Below, piece by piece: positions 43,127 through 52,834 of a stretch of DNA of 64,000 nt. This DNA is from Phenylobacterium sp. GTDB lineage: Bacteria; Pseudomonadota; Alphaproteobacteria; Caulobacterales; Caulobacteraceae. The stretch spans positions 1-64,000 of the forward strand of contig NZ_SSMX01000047.1 in the NCBI RefSeq assembly GCF_004799515.1, written 5' to 3'. Position numbers and translations under genes: made by a program. The stretch's first letter is position 1; every line of letters starts with the position of its first letter. The notes below the pieces were generated by a model. The model ran no database searches and was not told where the DNA came from. It saw nothing but the letters and a program-made list of their open reading frames with translations.

Positions 43127-44301
43127 CAGGCGGCGCCCATCCGGCCGGGGTTCAGCACGCCGTTCGGATCGAAGGCCGCCTTCACCCGCGCGTTCAGCGC
43201 CGCCAGCGGCCCCTCGACCGGCGCGAGCGCCGACCCCTCGCCGCGCCACACCGCCGCGTGGCCGCCCAGCGCCCGGGCCGCATCGCGCACCGCCGCCGGC
43301 TCACTCTCCGCCAACAGCCAGACCAGGCCGCCGCCCCAGTCGTAGATGAGGTCGCCGGCCAGGGCCTCGCCCAGCCGCCAGCCGTGCGCCGGCGGGACCG
43401 ACAGGCGCCACAACGGACGCGGGTCCCTGGCGAAGGCCTCGACCTCGCGCACCTGGAGCCAGAAGGCGCGGCTGTGTTCGGCGTCCAGGCGCTCCAGCCG
43501 CCCGAAGCCCTTCAGCGCCTGCGCCAAGTGCTCGGCGCGGGCCGCCACGGACGCCGCGAAGCCTTCCAGCCTGACCGCCGTCACCGACATGGAGCCCTTC
43601 AGTGGCGCCCGCGCGGCGGTCCGCGCCGGCAGGTGGGCGGCGGCCGAGACCTCGGCGGGTTCGTTCAGCGCCAAGGTCATGGCCTCGCCGGCGCGGGCGC
43701 CCTCCAGGCCGAACAGCAGCAAGGTCGCCTCGGTCCGCGCCGCCGGCAGCACCTTGATGGTCACCTCGGTCATCACCGCCAGGGTTCCCCAGGAGCCGGC
43801 GATCAGCTTGGGCAGGTCGTAGCCGGTGACGTTCTTCACCACCTTGCCGCCCGCCTTCACCACCTCGCCCCGGCCAGTGACGACGGAAAGCCCCAGCAGG
43901 TGGTCGCGCGCGGCCCCGGCCCGCAAACGCCGCGGCCCCGAAAGGTTGGCGGCCAGGGTCCCGCCGAGGGTCGCGTGGCCCTTAGTCCCCAGCAGGCGCG
44001 CCAGGCGCGGCGGCTCGAAGGGCAGCATCTGGCCGTGGGCAGCGACCAGCTTCTCCAGGGCGGCCAAGGTGACGCCCGGCTGGGCGGTCAGCACCAGCTC
44101 CTCCGGCGCGTAGTCGACGACCTTGTCCAACGCCGCCAGGCTGATGACGGCGTCCCCGCCCACGCCCGCGCCGACTCCGCGCTTGGTGCCGCCGCCCACG
44201 ACCTCCAGGCGGCGCCCCGTGGCGTTGGCGTCGGCCACCAGCTCTGCCACCTCGTCGGCGGTCTTCGGCGTCTCGGTGCGGGGCGCGGCGACGTCCAGCA
44301 T
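43126..44301 (-). CDS. glcE: Glycolate oxidase FAD-binding subunit
   Basis: The 391-residue protein has the PCMH-type FAD domain (GRRLEVVGGGTKRGVG, LTAQPGVTLAALEKLVAAHGQ, GGTLAANLSGPRR, GGKVVKNVTGYDLPKLIAGSWGTL). It is shorter than GlcD and lacks the C-terminal oxidase histidine region, as normal for GlcE. It forms the oxidase complex with GlcD and GlcF and helps oxidise glycolate to glyoxylate. Its ATG directly abuts the glcD stop. Confidence 0.92.
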   Translation of the reverse strand: MLDVAAPRTETPKTADEVAELVADANATGRRLEVVGGGTKRGVGAGVGGDAVISLAALDKVVDYAPEELVLTAQPGVTLAALEKLVAAHGQMLPFEPPRLARLLGTKGHATLGGTLAANLSGPRRLRAGAARDHLLGLSVVTGRGEVVKAGGKVVKNVTGYDLPKLIAGSWGTLAVMTEVTIKVLPAARTEATLLLFGLEGARAGEAMTLALNEPAEVSAAAHLPARTAARAPLKGSMSVTAVRLEGFAASVAARAEHLAQALKGFGRLERLDAEHSRAFWLQVREVEAFARDPRPLWRLSVPPAHGWRLGEALAGDLIYDWGGGLVWLLAESEPAAVRDAARALGGHAAVWRGEGSALAPVEGPLAALNARVKAAFDPNGVLNPGRMGAA

Positions 44302-45789
44302 CTAGAACCGCGGCAGCTCGGGGAAGGCCGTCTGGCCGCGATGGACGTGGACCCGGCCCAGCTCGGCGCAGCGGTGCAGCCGCGGGAACACCTTGCCGGG
44401 GTTCAGCAGCAGGTCAGGGTCGAAGGCGCACTTCACCCGCTGCTGGCAGGCAAGGTCGGTCTCGGAGAACATCTCGCCCATCAGGTCGCGCTTCTCAACG
44501 CCGACCCCATGCTCGCCGGTCAGCACCCCGCCGACCGCGACACACAGCTTCAGGATCTCCGCCCCGAAGGCCTCGGCCGCCTCCAGCTCGCCGGCCTTGT
44601 CGGCGTCGTACATGATCAGTGGGTGCAGGTTGCCGTCGCCGGCGTGGAAGACGTTGGCGACCCTGAGGCCATAGCGGCCGCTCATCTCGCCGATCGCGGC
44701 CAGCACCCGCGGCAGCTCCCGGCGCGGGATGGTGCCGTCCATGCAGTAGTAGTCCGGCGTCAGCCGCCCCACCGCCGGGAAGGCCGCCTTGCGCCCCGCC
44801 CAGAAGGCCAGCCGCTCGGCGTCGCTGGCGGAGGTGCGGATGGTCGTGGCGCCCCGCGCCCGCGCCAGCTCGGCGACGTGCGCCGAGAGCTCCGCGCACT
44901 CCGCCTCCGGCCCGTCCAGCTCGACGATCAGCAGGGCGGCGCACTCGGTGGGGTAGCCCGCGTGGACGAAGGCCTCGGCGGCCACGATGGCTGGGTTGTC
45001 CATCATCTCCAGCCCTGCGGGGATGACGCCGGCGGCGATGATGTCGCCCACCGCTCCGCCCGCCGCCTCCACCGAGGGGAAGCCCAGCAGCAGCGCCCGC
45101 GCCGTCTGCGGTTTCCTCAGCAGGCGGACGGTCACCTCGGTGACCACGCCCAACAGGCCCTCCGAGCCCGTCACCACGCCCAAGAGGTCGTAGCCGGCGG
45201 CGTCGAAACCCTTGCCGCCCAGCCGCACCACCTCGCCGCTCATCAGCACGATCTCGCAGCCCAGGACGTTGTGGGTCGTCAGCCCATACTTCAGGCAGTG
45301 CACCCCGCCGGAGTTCTCGGCGACATTGCCGCCGATGGTGCAGGCGATCTGGCTGGATGGATCGGGGGCGTAGTAGAAGCCATCCGCCTCCACCGCCGCG
45401 CTGATCGCCAGGTTGGTGACGCCGGGCTGGACCACCGCGCAGCGGTTGGCGAGGTCGACCTCCAGCACCCGGTTGAACTTGGCCATGCCGAGAACGACCC
45501 CGTCGGTGAGCGGCAGCGCCCCGCCGGACAGCGAGGTCCCCGCGCCGCGCGGCACCACCTTGACCCCGTTGGCCTGGCACCAGGCCATCACCGCGGAGAC
45601 CTGCGCCACCGTCTCCGGCAACACCACGGCCAGCGGCGTCTGGCGATAGGCCGAGAGGCCGTCCGACTGGAACGGGATCAGGCCCGCGGGATCGCCGATC
45701 ACGCCCTCGCCGGGGACCAGCCGTTGCAGCGCGCGCACGATCTCGGCCTTGCGGGCGATGATGGCGGCGTCCGGGACAGGCATCTTCAT
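44302..45789 (-). CDS. glcD: Glycolate oxidase catalytic subunit
   Basis: The 495-residue FAD-linked oxidase has the FAD-binding segments VVPRGAGTSLSGGALPL and CTIGGNVAENSGGVHCLKYGLTTHNVLG, followed by GYDLLGVVTGSEGLLGVVTEVTVRL. The C-terminal active-site elements are NVFHAGDGNLHPLIMYD and LTGEHGVGVEKRDLMGE. It oxidises glycolate (or D-lactate) at the membrane. It is the first gene of the glcDEF set. No glcC regulator or glcB malate synthase is adjacent. The preceding same-strand gene ends 29 bp upstream, so the oxidase may be cotranscribed with it. Confidence 0.93.
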   Translation of the reverse strand: MKMPVPDAAIIARKAEIVRALQRLVPGEGVIGDPAGLIPFQSDGLSAYRQTPLAVVLPETVAQVSAVMAWCQANGVKVVPRGAGTSLSGGALPLTDGVVLGMAKFNRVLEVDLANRCAVVQPGVTNLAISAAVEADGFYYAPDPSSQIACTIGGNVAENSGGVHCLKYGLTTHNVLGCEIVLMSGEVVRLGGKGFDAAGYDLLGVVTGSEGLLGVVTEVTVRLLRKPQTARALLLGFPSVEAAGGAVGDIIAAGVIPAGLEMMDNPAIVAAEAFVHAGYPTECAALLIVELDGPEAECAELSAHVAELARARGATTIRTSASDAERLAFWAGRKAAFPAVGRLTPDYYCMDGTIPRRELPRVLAAIGEMSGRYGLRVANVFHAGDGNLHPLIMYDADKAGELEAAEAFGAEILKLCVAVGGVLTGEHGVGVEKRDLMGEMFSETDLACQQRVKCAFDPDLLLNPGKVFPRLHRCAELGRVHVHRGQTAFPELPRF

Positions 45790-45818
45790 GGCCGGTCCTA
45801 CCTAGCCTGTTCCGCGCC

Positions 45819-47087
45819 CTAGGTCAGGGCGCCGAGGATCGTCCGGTGCAGCGCCTTGGCCACGGGCTCCAGTACGGCCGGGCCGGTGACCTCCGGCAGG
45901 TCCTTGGCGCTGTGGTGCAGGGGCGAGGCGGCGACCAGGCCGATCAGCGGCCGGTAGCCCAGCTTGCGGAAGGTGGCGAGCTCGCCGGGCGCGTCGTGGG
46001 CGTCGAGGTCCAGCGGCGTCTCGTAGCCCGGCTGGCCCGCGAAGGCCTGGGCCGTCATCGCTGTCAGCGGCGCGCTGGCCCCGATGGTCCGCGCCTTGGG
46101 CGGGCCGGGCAGGCGCGTGACCGTCCCATCCCGCAGGGCGTGGTCGTAGACCGCGACATTGGCGCCGATGGCGACCCACAGCCGCGTCTCGGCCGGCTTG
46201 GGCGCCAGGGTCTCGGTGAAGAGGTGGGCGCCATAGCCGTCGAATTCGTGACCGGACGAGCAGACGAAGATCAGATTGAGGTCGTCGCGCTTCGCCAGGG
46301 CCGCGGCCAGGCCCAGCCAGATGGCGATCCCCGAGCCGCGCTCGCCCGCGCAATGGCGCCAACCGCTCTTGGGCGTGGAGATCACCACCGGCTTTCCCGG
46401 ACGGACGCGGCGGCCGATCACGTTCTGCGCCTGATGCGGCCGCACCTGGCCCTCCAGCCGCACGGTGACGGGCGCTCCGGCCTGGGCGGCGGCCTTCAGC
46501 GCGCCCAGGTCGCGGCCGGCGGCGAGCAGCACCGGGCAGCGCCAGGCGGGCGCCTTGGGGTTGCGGTTCATCGCCAGCAGTTCGCCCAACGGGTTCTCGG
46601 TGACGGCGATCACCGCCGCGGACCCGTTGTCCACGGCGGCTATGATCTGGGCCGGCGGCGGCGCGTCGAGGCCCGCGCCGGTTCCAGGCGGCAGGTCGAC
46701 CAGCGCGATCTTCCCCGCCCCGCCGGCGAGGGACAGCGGCGCGGTGACCCCGCCCGCCGGCGTCGCCGTGGGCGTCCAGTAAGGGAAGGCCTCCAGCGCC
46801 TGGCCGCCCAGCGCGATCCCGCAGGCTCCGAGCTCGAACACCGGATAGTCGAAGCCCTGGCGCTCAGCCTTGAAGCCCCGCGCTTCCAGCGACGTCATCA
46901 GCCAACCCGTGCCCGCGGCATCGCCGCTCGTCCCGGTGCGGTGCTCGCCGAGAAGCGAATAGCCCTTCACATTGGCGTAGAGCGCGTCGCCGGAGAGCGG
47001 GTCGCTTGGCGCGGCGTGCGCCACAAGCGGAAGAGCCGCGGCGCCAAGGCCGGAAATCAAAGCGGTCCGCCGATCAAGCTGCGTCAT
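45819..47087 (-). CDS. Secreted M28-like protein with altered zinc site
   Basis: The 422-residue protein has a Tat-like signal (DRRTALISGLGAAALP). It has a PA-like insert and a region aligning to M28 aminopeptidases: NVIGR at residue 222, then a strand ending VVISTPKSGW, then GERGSGIAIWLGLA and LIFVCSSGHEFDGYGAHLF. In active M28 enzymes the first strand ends in a His-x-Asp zinc motif and the later strand has a Glu-Glu pair. Here the first is STPKSGW and the second GHEFDG, so several ligands are changed although His280 and Glu281 remain. The function may be non-peptidolytic. I infer the family from layout only. Confidence 0.65.
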   Translation of the reverse strand: MTQLDRRTALISGLGAAALPLVAHAAPSDPLSGDALYANVKGYSLLGEHRTGTSGDAAGTGWLMTSLEARGFKAERQGFDYPVFELGACGIALGGQALEAFPYWTPTATPAGGVTAPLSLAGGAGKIALVDLPPGTGAGLDAPPPAQIIAAVDNGSAAVIAVTENPLGELLAMNRNPKAPAWRCPVLLAAGRDLGALKAAAQAGAPVTVRLEGQVRPHQAQNVIGRRVRPGKPVVISTPKSGWRHCAGERGSGIAIWLGLAAALAKRDDLNLIFVCSSGHEFDGYGAHLFTETLAPKPAETRLWVAIGANVAVYDHALRDGTVTRLPGPPKARTIGASAPLTAMTAQAFAGQPGYETPLDLDAHDAPGELATFRKLGYRPLIGLVAASPLHHSAKDLPEVTGPAVLEPVAKALHRTILGALT

Positions 47088-47137
47088 CTCACACCCCTGA
47101 ACGGACTGCGCCCTAAGTCCATGGCGGCCGCTGAAAG

Positions 47138-47377
47138 TCAGCGATGCGGCTGGGTCGCCGCGGCCTGGGCCGCGCGGCGCTGTTCGACCGCCTGCTTGTG
47201 CGCCATGTGATGGCCGACAACGCAGCCGGCCGCGGCGCCCAGCACGGCGTGATGGCCGGCGAGGTGTCCGGCGACGCCGCCCACCACCGCCCCCTTGACG
47301 CAGCCCTTGGCCTCAACGGCGCCGCTGGCGCTGAGCGCGAAGGCCAGGGTGAGGGCGGAGGCGGTGACGAACTTCAT
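47138..47377 (-). CDS. Small exported glycine-zipper protein
   Basis: The 79-residue protein has a signal peptide (SASGAVEA) and then a glycine-zipper segment (VKGAVVGGVAGHLAGHHAVLGAAAGCVVGHHMAHK), also rich in His. The C-terminus is Gln/Ala-rich. Glycine zippers of this type pack in membranes or stabilise envelope lipoproteins. GGAG precedes ATG 47377; an in-frame ATG nine codons upstream is not needed. No specific role is known. Confidence 0.7.
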   Translation of the reverse strand: MKFVTASALTLAFALSASGAVEAKGCVKGAVVGGVAGHLAGHHAVLGAAAGCVVGHHMAHKQAVEQRRAAQAAATQPHR

Positions 47378-47405
47378 GGGGAATCTCCAGGGGTGAGACG
47401 GCATC

Positions 47406-48185
47406 CTACTCGCCCTTGAACACCGGCGTCCGCTTCTCGTTGAAACTGGCCACGCCCTCGCGGCGGTCGGCGGTCTTGAACAGGCGGTTGTAGGCGGACA
47501 GCTCCATCTCCATGGCCGCCGCCAGGTCGAGCGAATGGGCCTCGCGCACCACGTGCTTCAGGGCGCGGACCGACAGGGGCGCCTTGGCGGCGATCTCGGC
47601 GGCGACGCCCAGCACCGTCTCCATCAAGGCGTCCGGCGCCGTGACGCCGTTGACCACGCCATACTCCAGCGCCTGGGCGGCGGTGAACGGCCGGCCGGTG
47701 GTGAGGATCTCGATGGCGCGGCGCTCGCCGGCGCAGCGGCGCAGAAGCTGGGTCCCGCCCAGGCCCGGCATGATGCCCAGGCCCACCTCGGGCAGGCCGA
47801 AGCGGGCGGTCTCGGCGGCGTAGGCGAAATCGCAGGCCAACGTCATCTCGCAGCCACCGCCCATGGCCGCCCCGTTCACCGCGGCGATGATCGGCGCGGG
47901 CACGGAGAGCTGGGCGCGGACCATGGCCTCGAAGACCCGGTGCTGCAGGGCCCAGGTCTCGTCCGTCATGCCGTTGCGTTCCTTGAGGTCCGCGCCGGCC
48001 TGGAAGTGACGGCCCTGGCCGGTGAGGATCACGCAGCGCAGGTCGTCGCGCGCGCCCAGGCCGGTCCAGGCTTCCAGCAACTCCTCGCCCATCTGGGTCG
48101 AGAGCGCATTGGCGGCTTCGGGCCGGTTGAAAGCGACCACGGCGACGCCGGCTCGCGGCTCGGTCAGGAGGATGGTTTCGGGCAC
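47406..48185 (-). CDS. Enoyl-CoA hydratase/isomerase family protein
   Basis: The 259-residue crotonase has the CoA oxyanion-hole segments HFQAGADLKE and AAVNGAAMGGGCEMTLACD, and both catalytic Glu residues: one in GGGCEM and one in FGLPEVGLGIMPGLGG. It should hydrate a 2-enoyl-CoA. It starts one base after the stop of the acyl-CoA dehydrogenase gene, so the two form an operon. Next to a methylcrotonyl-CoA carboxylase it is a candidate 3-methylglutaconyl-CoA hydratase (LiuC-like), though sequence alone cannot separate that from general hydratases. Confidence 0.9.
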   Translation of the reverse strand: MPETILLTEPRAGVAVVAFNRPEAANALSTQMGEELLEAWTGLGARDDLRCVILTGQGRHFQAGADLKERNGMTDETWALQHRVFEAMVRAQLSVPAPIIAAVNGAAMGGGCEMTLACDFAYAAETARFGLPEVGLGIMPGLGGTQLLRRCAGERRAIEILTTGRPFTAAQALEYGVVNGVTAPDALMETVLGVAAEIAAKAPLSVRALKHVVREAHSLDLAAAMEMELSAYNRLFKTADRREGVASFNEKRTPVFKGE

Positions 48186-48186
48186 G

Positions 48187-49341
48187 TCAGAAGCTCTTTG
48201 GCAGGTTCAGCACGTGGGTGGCCACGTGGCTGAGGATGAGGTTCGTGGAGATCGGCGCCACCTGGTAGAGCCGGGTCTCGCGGAACTTGCGTTCGATGTC
48301 GTACTCTTCGGCGAAGCCGAAGCCGCCGTGGGTCTGGACGCACATGTCGGCGGCGTACCAGGAGGCCTCCGAGGCCGCGAGCTTGGCCATGTTGGCCTCG
48401 GTCCCGCAGGGCTGGCCGACCTCGAACAGGGCCGCGGCGTGGTCGACCATGTGGCTTGCCGCCGTCATCTGGACGTAGGCGCGGGCGATGGGGAACTGGA
48501 CGCCCTGGTTCTCGCCGATCGGCCGGCCGAACACCTGGCGCTCGCGGGCGTAGGCGCCGGCGCGGTCGATGAAGAACCTGGCGTCGCCGATGCACTCCGC
48601 CGCGATCAGGATCCGCTCGGCGTTCATGCCGTCCAGGATATAGCGGAAGCCCTGGCCCTCCTCGCCGATGCGGTTGGCGACCGGGACCTCCAGGTCCTCG
48701 AAAAAGAGCTTGGTGGTGGCGTGGTTCAGCATGGTCCGCACCGGGCGGACGGTCAGGCCCTTGCCCACGGCTTCGCGCATGTCGACCAGCAGCACGCTCA
48801 TCCCGTCGGAAGGCTTGGCGGCGGCGTCCCGGGCCGTGGTGCGGCACAGCAGGACCATCAGGTCGGAGTGCTCGGCGCGGCTGATCCACAGCTTCTTGCC
48901 GTTGACGATGTAACGGTCGCCGTCGCGGCGGGCGAAGGTGGTGATGCGGGTGGTGTCGGTGCCGGCGTCCGGCTCGGTGACGCCGAAGGCCTGCAGGCGC
49001 AGCTCGCCCGACGCCACCTTCGGCAAATAGGCGGCTTTCTGCTCGGCGCTGCCGTGCCGCAGCACCACGCCCATGGTGTACATCTGGGCATGGCAGGCCG
49101 CGCCGTTGCTCCCCGAGCGGTGGATCTCCTCCAGCACCGCCGCGCCCGCCGCCAGGCCCAGCCCCGAGCCGCCGTAGGCCTCCGGGATCAGCACCGACAG
49201 GAACCCCGCCTCGGTCAGCGCCGCGACGAATTCGGTGGGATACTGCCGCTCACGGTCCAGCGCCCGCCAGTAGGCGCCGGGAAACCGCGCGCAAAGCCTG
49301 CGCACCGCCTCGCGGATTTCGGGGAATGTTTCGGCGCTCAC
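48187..49341 (-). CDS. Acyl-CoA dehydrogenase, catalytic base possibly at the isovaleryl-type position
   Basis: The 384-residue flavoprotein has the standard ACAD layout, with FGVTEPDAGTDTTRI, YIVNGKKLWIS, VQTHGGFGFAEEY and a C-terminal FAD segment. At the usual C-terminal base position (YEGT type) it reads YQVAPISTNL, with no Glu. However, a Glu occurs in DGMNAERILIA, the site used as base by isovaleryl-CoA and long-chain dehydrogenases. GTG 49341 is chosen as start because the upstream in-frame ATG at 49377 lies inside a palindromic repeat. It is paired with the hydratase and divergent from the ligase-carboxylase operon. Confidence 0.85.
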   Translation of the reverse strand: MSAETFPEIREAVRRLCARFPGAYWRALDRERQYPTEFVAALTEAGFLSVLIPEAYGGSGLGLAAGAAVLEEIHRSGSNGAACHAQMYTMGVVLRHGSAEQKAAYLPKVASGELRLQAFGVTEPDAGTDTTRITTFARRDGDRYIVNGKKLWISRAEHSDLMVLLCRTTARDAAAKPSDGMSVLLVDMREAVGKGLTVRPVRTMLNHATTKLFFEDLEVPVANRIGEEGQGFRYILDGMNAERILIAAECIGDARFFIDRAGAYARERQVFGRPIGENQGVQFPIARAYVQMTAASHMVDHAAALFEVGQPCGTEANMAKLAASEASWYAADMCVQTHGGFGFAEEYDIERKFRETRLYQVAPISTNLILSHVATHVLNLPKSF

Positions 49342-49370
49342 CCGGGCATCTCTGGCGCCTGCTCCCGCAA

Positions 49371-49515
49371 GTGTCATCCCGGAAAGCGCGCAGCGCTTGT
49401 CCGGGCCCCATAGACTCCGTCGCGCCGGATCGAGCGTGGTCGCGACGCCGCGAAAGTCTTGCCGAAGTAGATGTCGATGGGTTCCGGTCTTCGCTTCGCG
49501 AAACCGGGATGACAC
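49371..49515. repeat. 145-bp palindromic MITE/REP-like element
   Basis: Perfect 12-bp inverted ends GTGTCATCCCGG (49371-49382) and CCGGGATGACAC (49504-49515) bracket a stretch with two smaller hairpins, an AGCGC/GCGCT stem near the left and a TTCGC/GCGAA stem near the right. It fills most of the gap between the divergent dehydrogenase and ligase genes and carries no gene. The GTCATCC...CCGG ends resemble those of the element at 58858. No target-site duplication is clear. Confidence 0.65.
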
Positions 49516-49557
49516 GTGGGAGGAAGGCGGTAGGTTTCCCGGCGGCGGGAGGAAGCG

Positions 49558-51246
49558 GTGACAGAGCTGAGCTATGTCCATGGGGCCGACACGCGGCCGC
49601 TGCTGGGGATGACCATCGGCGCGGCGTTCGACGCGACGGCCGCGGCGCATCCGCATCAGCTGGCGCTGATCTCGCGCCATCAGAAGATCCGCTGGACCTA
49701 TGAGGACATGAAGGCCCGCGCCGACGCCCTGGCCGCCGGCCTGCTGGCGCTCGGGCTGGAGCCCGGCGACCGCGTCGGAATCTGGGCGCCCAACTGCGCG
49801 GAGTGGGCGCTGACCCAGGCAGCCACCGCCAAGGCCGGCCTGATCCTGGTCAACATCAACCCCGCCTACCGGGTGACCGAGGCCGAGTACGCGCTGAACA
49901 AGGTGGGCTGCAAGGCGCTGGTCACCGCGGTCGCGCACAAGACCAGCCAGTACCTGCACATGATCCGCGAGCTGGCGCCGGAGCTTTCCTCCTGCCGGCC
50001 CGGCGCCCTGCTGGCCAGCCGCCTGCCGGCGCTCCGCTGGGTCATCACCCTGGGCGAGATCGAGCACGCCGGCTGCCTGGCCTTCCACCAGGCCTGCGAC
50101 GCGGGCACGCCCGCCGACGCCGCGCGCCTGGCCGAGATCGGGCCCGGCCTGCAGTTCGACGACCCGATCAACATCCAGTTCACCAGTGGCACCACCGGCT
50201 TTCCGAAGGGCGCGACGCTCAGCCACCACAACATCCTGAACAACGGCTATTTCGTCGGCGAGGCCATCGGCCTGCAGCCGGGCGAGCGGCTGTGTATCCC
50301 GGTGCCGCTCTACCACTGCTTCGGCATGGTGATGGGCAACCTCGGCTGCATCACCCATGGCGCGACCATGGTCTATCCGGCCGAGGGCTTCGACCCATTG
50401 GCGACGCTCGAGGCGGTGGAGGCCGAGGCCTGCGCCGGCCTCTACGGCGTGCCCACCATGTTCATCGCCATGCTGGGGCGCCCCGAGTTCGGCCGCTTCG
50501 ACCTGACCTCGCTCCGCACCGGCATCATGGCCGGCTCGCCCTGCCCGATCGAGGTGATGAAAGAGGTGATCGAGCGGATGCACATGCCGCAGGTGACCAT
50601 CGCCTACGGCATGACCGAGACCTCGCCGGTCAGCTTCCAGTCCGGCGCCGACGACAGCCTGGAGGTCCGCGTCGCCACCGTCGGCCACATCCATCCGCAC
50701 CTGGAGGTGAAGATCGTCGACGACGCCGGCCGTATCGTCCCGCGCGGCCAGCCGGGCGAGCTCTGCACCCGCGGCTATTCGGTGATGCTGGGCTACTGGG
50801 ACGATCCGGCGAAGACCGACGAGGCCATCGACGCCGCCGGCTGGATGCACACCGGCGACCTCGCCACCCTCGACGCGGACGGCTGCGCCAACATCGTGGG
50901 CCGGATCAAGGACATGGTCATCCGCGGCGGCGAGAACGTCTATCCGCGCGAGATCGAGGAATATCTCTACCGCCATCCGGCGATCCAGGACGTGCAGGTG
51001 ATCGGCGTTCCCGATCCCAAGTACGGCGAGGAGCTCTGCGCCTGGATCGTGCTGAAGCCGGGCGCCGATCTGACAGCCGAGGCGGTCCAGGATTTTTGCC
51101 GCGGCCAGATCGCCCACTACAAGATTCCAAGGCACATCCGATTCGTGGAAGGCTTTCCCACGACGGTTACGGGGAAAGTGCAAAAGTTCGCCATGCGCGA
51201 GGCGATGATTGCGGAAATGGGCCTCGTGCTGGAAAAGACCGCATGA
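49558..51246 (+). CDS. Acyl-CoA synthetase (AMP-binding)
   Basis: The 562-residue ANL enzyme is complete, with [16 protein letters not shown], the [12 protein letters not shown] adenylate motif, [30 protein letters not shown] and the catalytic Lys in [13 protein letters not shown]. It should activate a short or branched-chain acid to its CoA ester. The start is GTG 49558 after GGAGGAAGC. Its end overlaps the carboxylase beta gene by 4 bases (ATGA), so it works in the same pathway, feeding a branched acyl-CoA to the dehydrogenase and carboxylase. Confidence 0.9.
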   Translation: MTELSYVHGADTRPLLGMTIGAAFDATAAAHPHQLALISRHQKIRWTYEDMKARADALAAGLLALGLEPGDRVGIWAPNCAEWALTQAATAKAGLILVNINPAYRVTEAEYALNKVGCKALVTAVAHKTSQYLHMIRELAPELSSCRPGALLASRLPALRWVITLGEIEHAGCLAFHQACDAGTPADAARLAEIGPGLQFDDPINIQFTSGTTGFPKGATLSHHNILNNGYFVGEAIGLQPGERLCIPVPLYHCFGMVMGNLGCITHGATMVYPAEGFDPLATLEAVEAEACAGLYGVPTMFIAMLGRPEFGRFDLTSLRTGIMAGSPCPIEVMKEVIERMHMPQVTIAYGMTETSPVSFQSGADDSLEVRVATVGHIHPHLEVKIVDDAGRIVPRGQPGELCTRGYSVMLGYWDDPAKTDEAIDAAGWMHTGDLATLDADGCANIVGRIKDMVIRGGENVYPREIEEYLYRHPAIQDVQVIGVPDPKYGEELCAWIVLKPGADLTAEAVQDFCRGQIAHYKIPRHIRFVEGFPTTVTGKVQKFAMREAMIAEMGLVLEKTA

Positions 51247-52832
51247 GGAAGCTGACGAGCAGCATCGACACCGCCGGCCAGGGCTTCGCCGCCAACGCCA
51301 AGGTCAACCGCAAGCTGGCGGCGGAGCTGCACGAGCGCGCCGCCGCCGCCCTGGGCGGGCCGGAGGAAAGCCGCAAGCGCCACGTCGGCCGCGGCAAGCT
51401 CCTGCCGCGCGAACGGGTCATGCGCCTGATCGACGCCGGCTCGCCCTTCCTGGAGGTGGGCCAGCTGGCCGCGAACGGCCTCTACAACGACGAGGCCCCG
51501 GGCGCGGGCGTCATCGTGGGCGTGGGCCGCGTCTCCGGCCGCGAGTGCATGATCGTCGCCAACGACGCCACGGTGAAGGGCGGCGCCTATTTCCCGATGA
51601 CTGTGAAGAAGCATCTCCGCGCCCAGGAGATCGCGTTGCAGAACCGCCTGCCCTGTATCTATCTGGTGGACTCGGGCGGCGCGAACCTGCCGCACCAGGC
51701 CGAGGTCTTCCCCGACCGCGACCATTTCGGGCGCATCTTTTTCAACCAGGCCCGCATGAGCGCGGCGGGCATTTCCCAGATCGCCTGCGTCATGGGCTCC
51801 TGCACCGCCGGCGGCGCCTACGTTCCGGCGATGAGCGACGAGACGGTGATCGTCCGCGGCCAGGGCACGATCTTCCTGGGCGGTCCGCCGCTGGTGAAGG
51901 CCGCCACCGGCGAGGTGATCTCGGCCGAGGAGCTGGGCGGCGCCGACACCCATGGCCGCCGCTCCGGCGTGGTCGACTATGTGGCCGAGGACGACGAGGA
52001 CGCGCTCAGCCTCGTCCGCAACATCGTGGCCAACCTGAACACCGCGCGCCCCGAGGGCCCGGTGATGGCCGAACCCCGGCCACCGGCCTTCGATCCGGAA
52101 GAGCTCTACGGCGTCGTCCCCACCGACGTCCGCGCGCCCTACGACGTCCACGAGGTGATCGCCCGCATCGTCGACGCCTCGGAGTTCGACGAGTTCAAGC
52201 CGCTCTACGGCGCGACGCTCGTCACCGGCTTCGCGCGCATCTGGGGCTATCCGGTGGCGATCCTGGCCAATAACGGGGTGCTGTTCTCGGAGAGCGCGCT
52301 GAAGGGCGCGCACTTCATCGAGCTCGCCTGCCAGCGGAAGATTCCGCTCATCTTCCTGCAGAACATCTCGGGCTTCATGGTCGGCGGCAAGTACGAGGCC
52401 GGCGGCATCGCCAAGGACGGCGCGAAGCTGGTGACGGCGGTCGCCTCGGCCGAGGTCCCGAAGTTCACCGTGCTGATCGGCGGCTCCTTCGGGGCGGGCA
52501 ACTACGGCATGTGCGGCCGCGCCTATTCGCCCCGCTTCCTGTGGACCTGGCCCAACAGCCGCATCAGCGTCATGGGCGGCGAGCAGGCGGCCAGCGTACT
52601 GGCCACCGTCCACCGCGACGCCGACAAATGGACCAAGGACCAGGAAGAGGCCTTCAAGGCGCCGATCCGCCAGCGCTATGAGGACGAGGGCAATCCTTAC
52701 TTCGCCACCGCGCGCCTGTGGGACGACGGCGTCATCGACCCGGCCCAGACCCGCGACGTCCTGGGCCTCTCCATCGCCGCTTCGCTGAACGCGCCGATCC
52801 CCGAGACGCGCTTCGGCGTCTTCAGGATGTAG
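51243..52832 (+). CDS. Acyl-CoA carboxylase beta subunit, methylcrotonyl-CoA type
   Basis: The 529-residue carboxyltransferase subunit fits the size of 3-methylcrotonyl-CoA carboxylase beta (LiuB). It shows [27 protein letters not shown], the oxyanion-hole [25 protein letters not shown] typical of MCC beta, [31 protein letters not shown] and [19 protein letters not shown]. It transfers CO2 from carboxybiotin of the alpha subunit to 3-methylcrotonyl-CoA in leucine/isovalerate breakdown. Geranyl-CoA carboxylase (AtuC) is the main alternative. The start is fixed by the 4-base overlap with the ligase gene; a longer upstream frame is antisense to nothing and not needed. Confidence 0.9.
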   Translation: MRKLTSSIDTAGQGFAANAKVNRKLAAELHERAAAALGGPEESRKRHVGRGKLLPRERVMRLIDAGSPFLEVGQLAANGLYNDEAPGAGVIVGVGRVSGRECMIVANDATVKGGAYFPMTVKKHLRAQEIALQNRLPCIYLVDSGGANLPHQAEVFPDRDHFGRIFFNQARMSAAGISQIACVMGSCTAGGAYVPAMSDETVIVRGQGTIFLGGPPLVKAATGEVISAEELGGADTHGRRSGVVDYVAEDDEDALSLVRNIVANLNTARPEGPVMAEPRPPAFDPEELYGVVPTDVRAPYDVHEVIARIVDASEFDEFKPLYGATLVTGFARIWGYPVAILANNGVLFSESALKGAHFIELACQRKIPLIFLQNISGFMVGGKYEAGGIAKDGAKLVTAVASAEVPKFTVLIGGSFGAGNYGMCGRAYSPRFLWTWPNSRISVMGGEQAASVLATVHRDADKWTKDQEEAFKAPIRQRYEDEGNPYFATARLWDDGVIDPAQTRDVLGLSIAASLNAPIPETRFGVFRM

Positions 52833-52834
52833 CC

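Noticed and set aside
48187..51183. A 998-residue version of the acyl-CoA dehydrogenase
   Set aside because: The extension runs antisense through the acyl-CoA synthetase and the palindromic element. The dehydrogenase domain is complete from 49341.
49803..52832. A 1009-residue version of carboxylase beta
   Set aside because: The first 480 residues are an out-of-frame reading of the synthetase gene (Arg/Pro-rich). The carboxylase starts at 51243 with a 4-base overlap.
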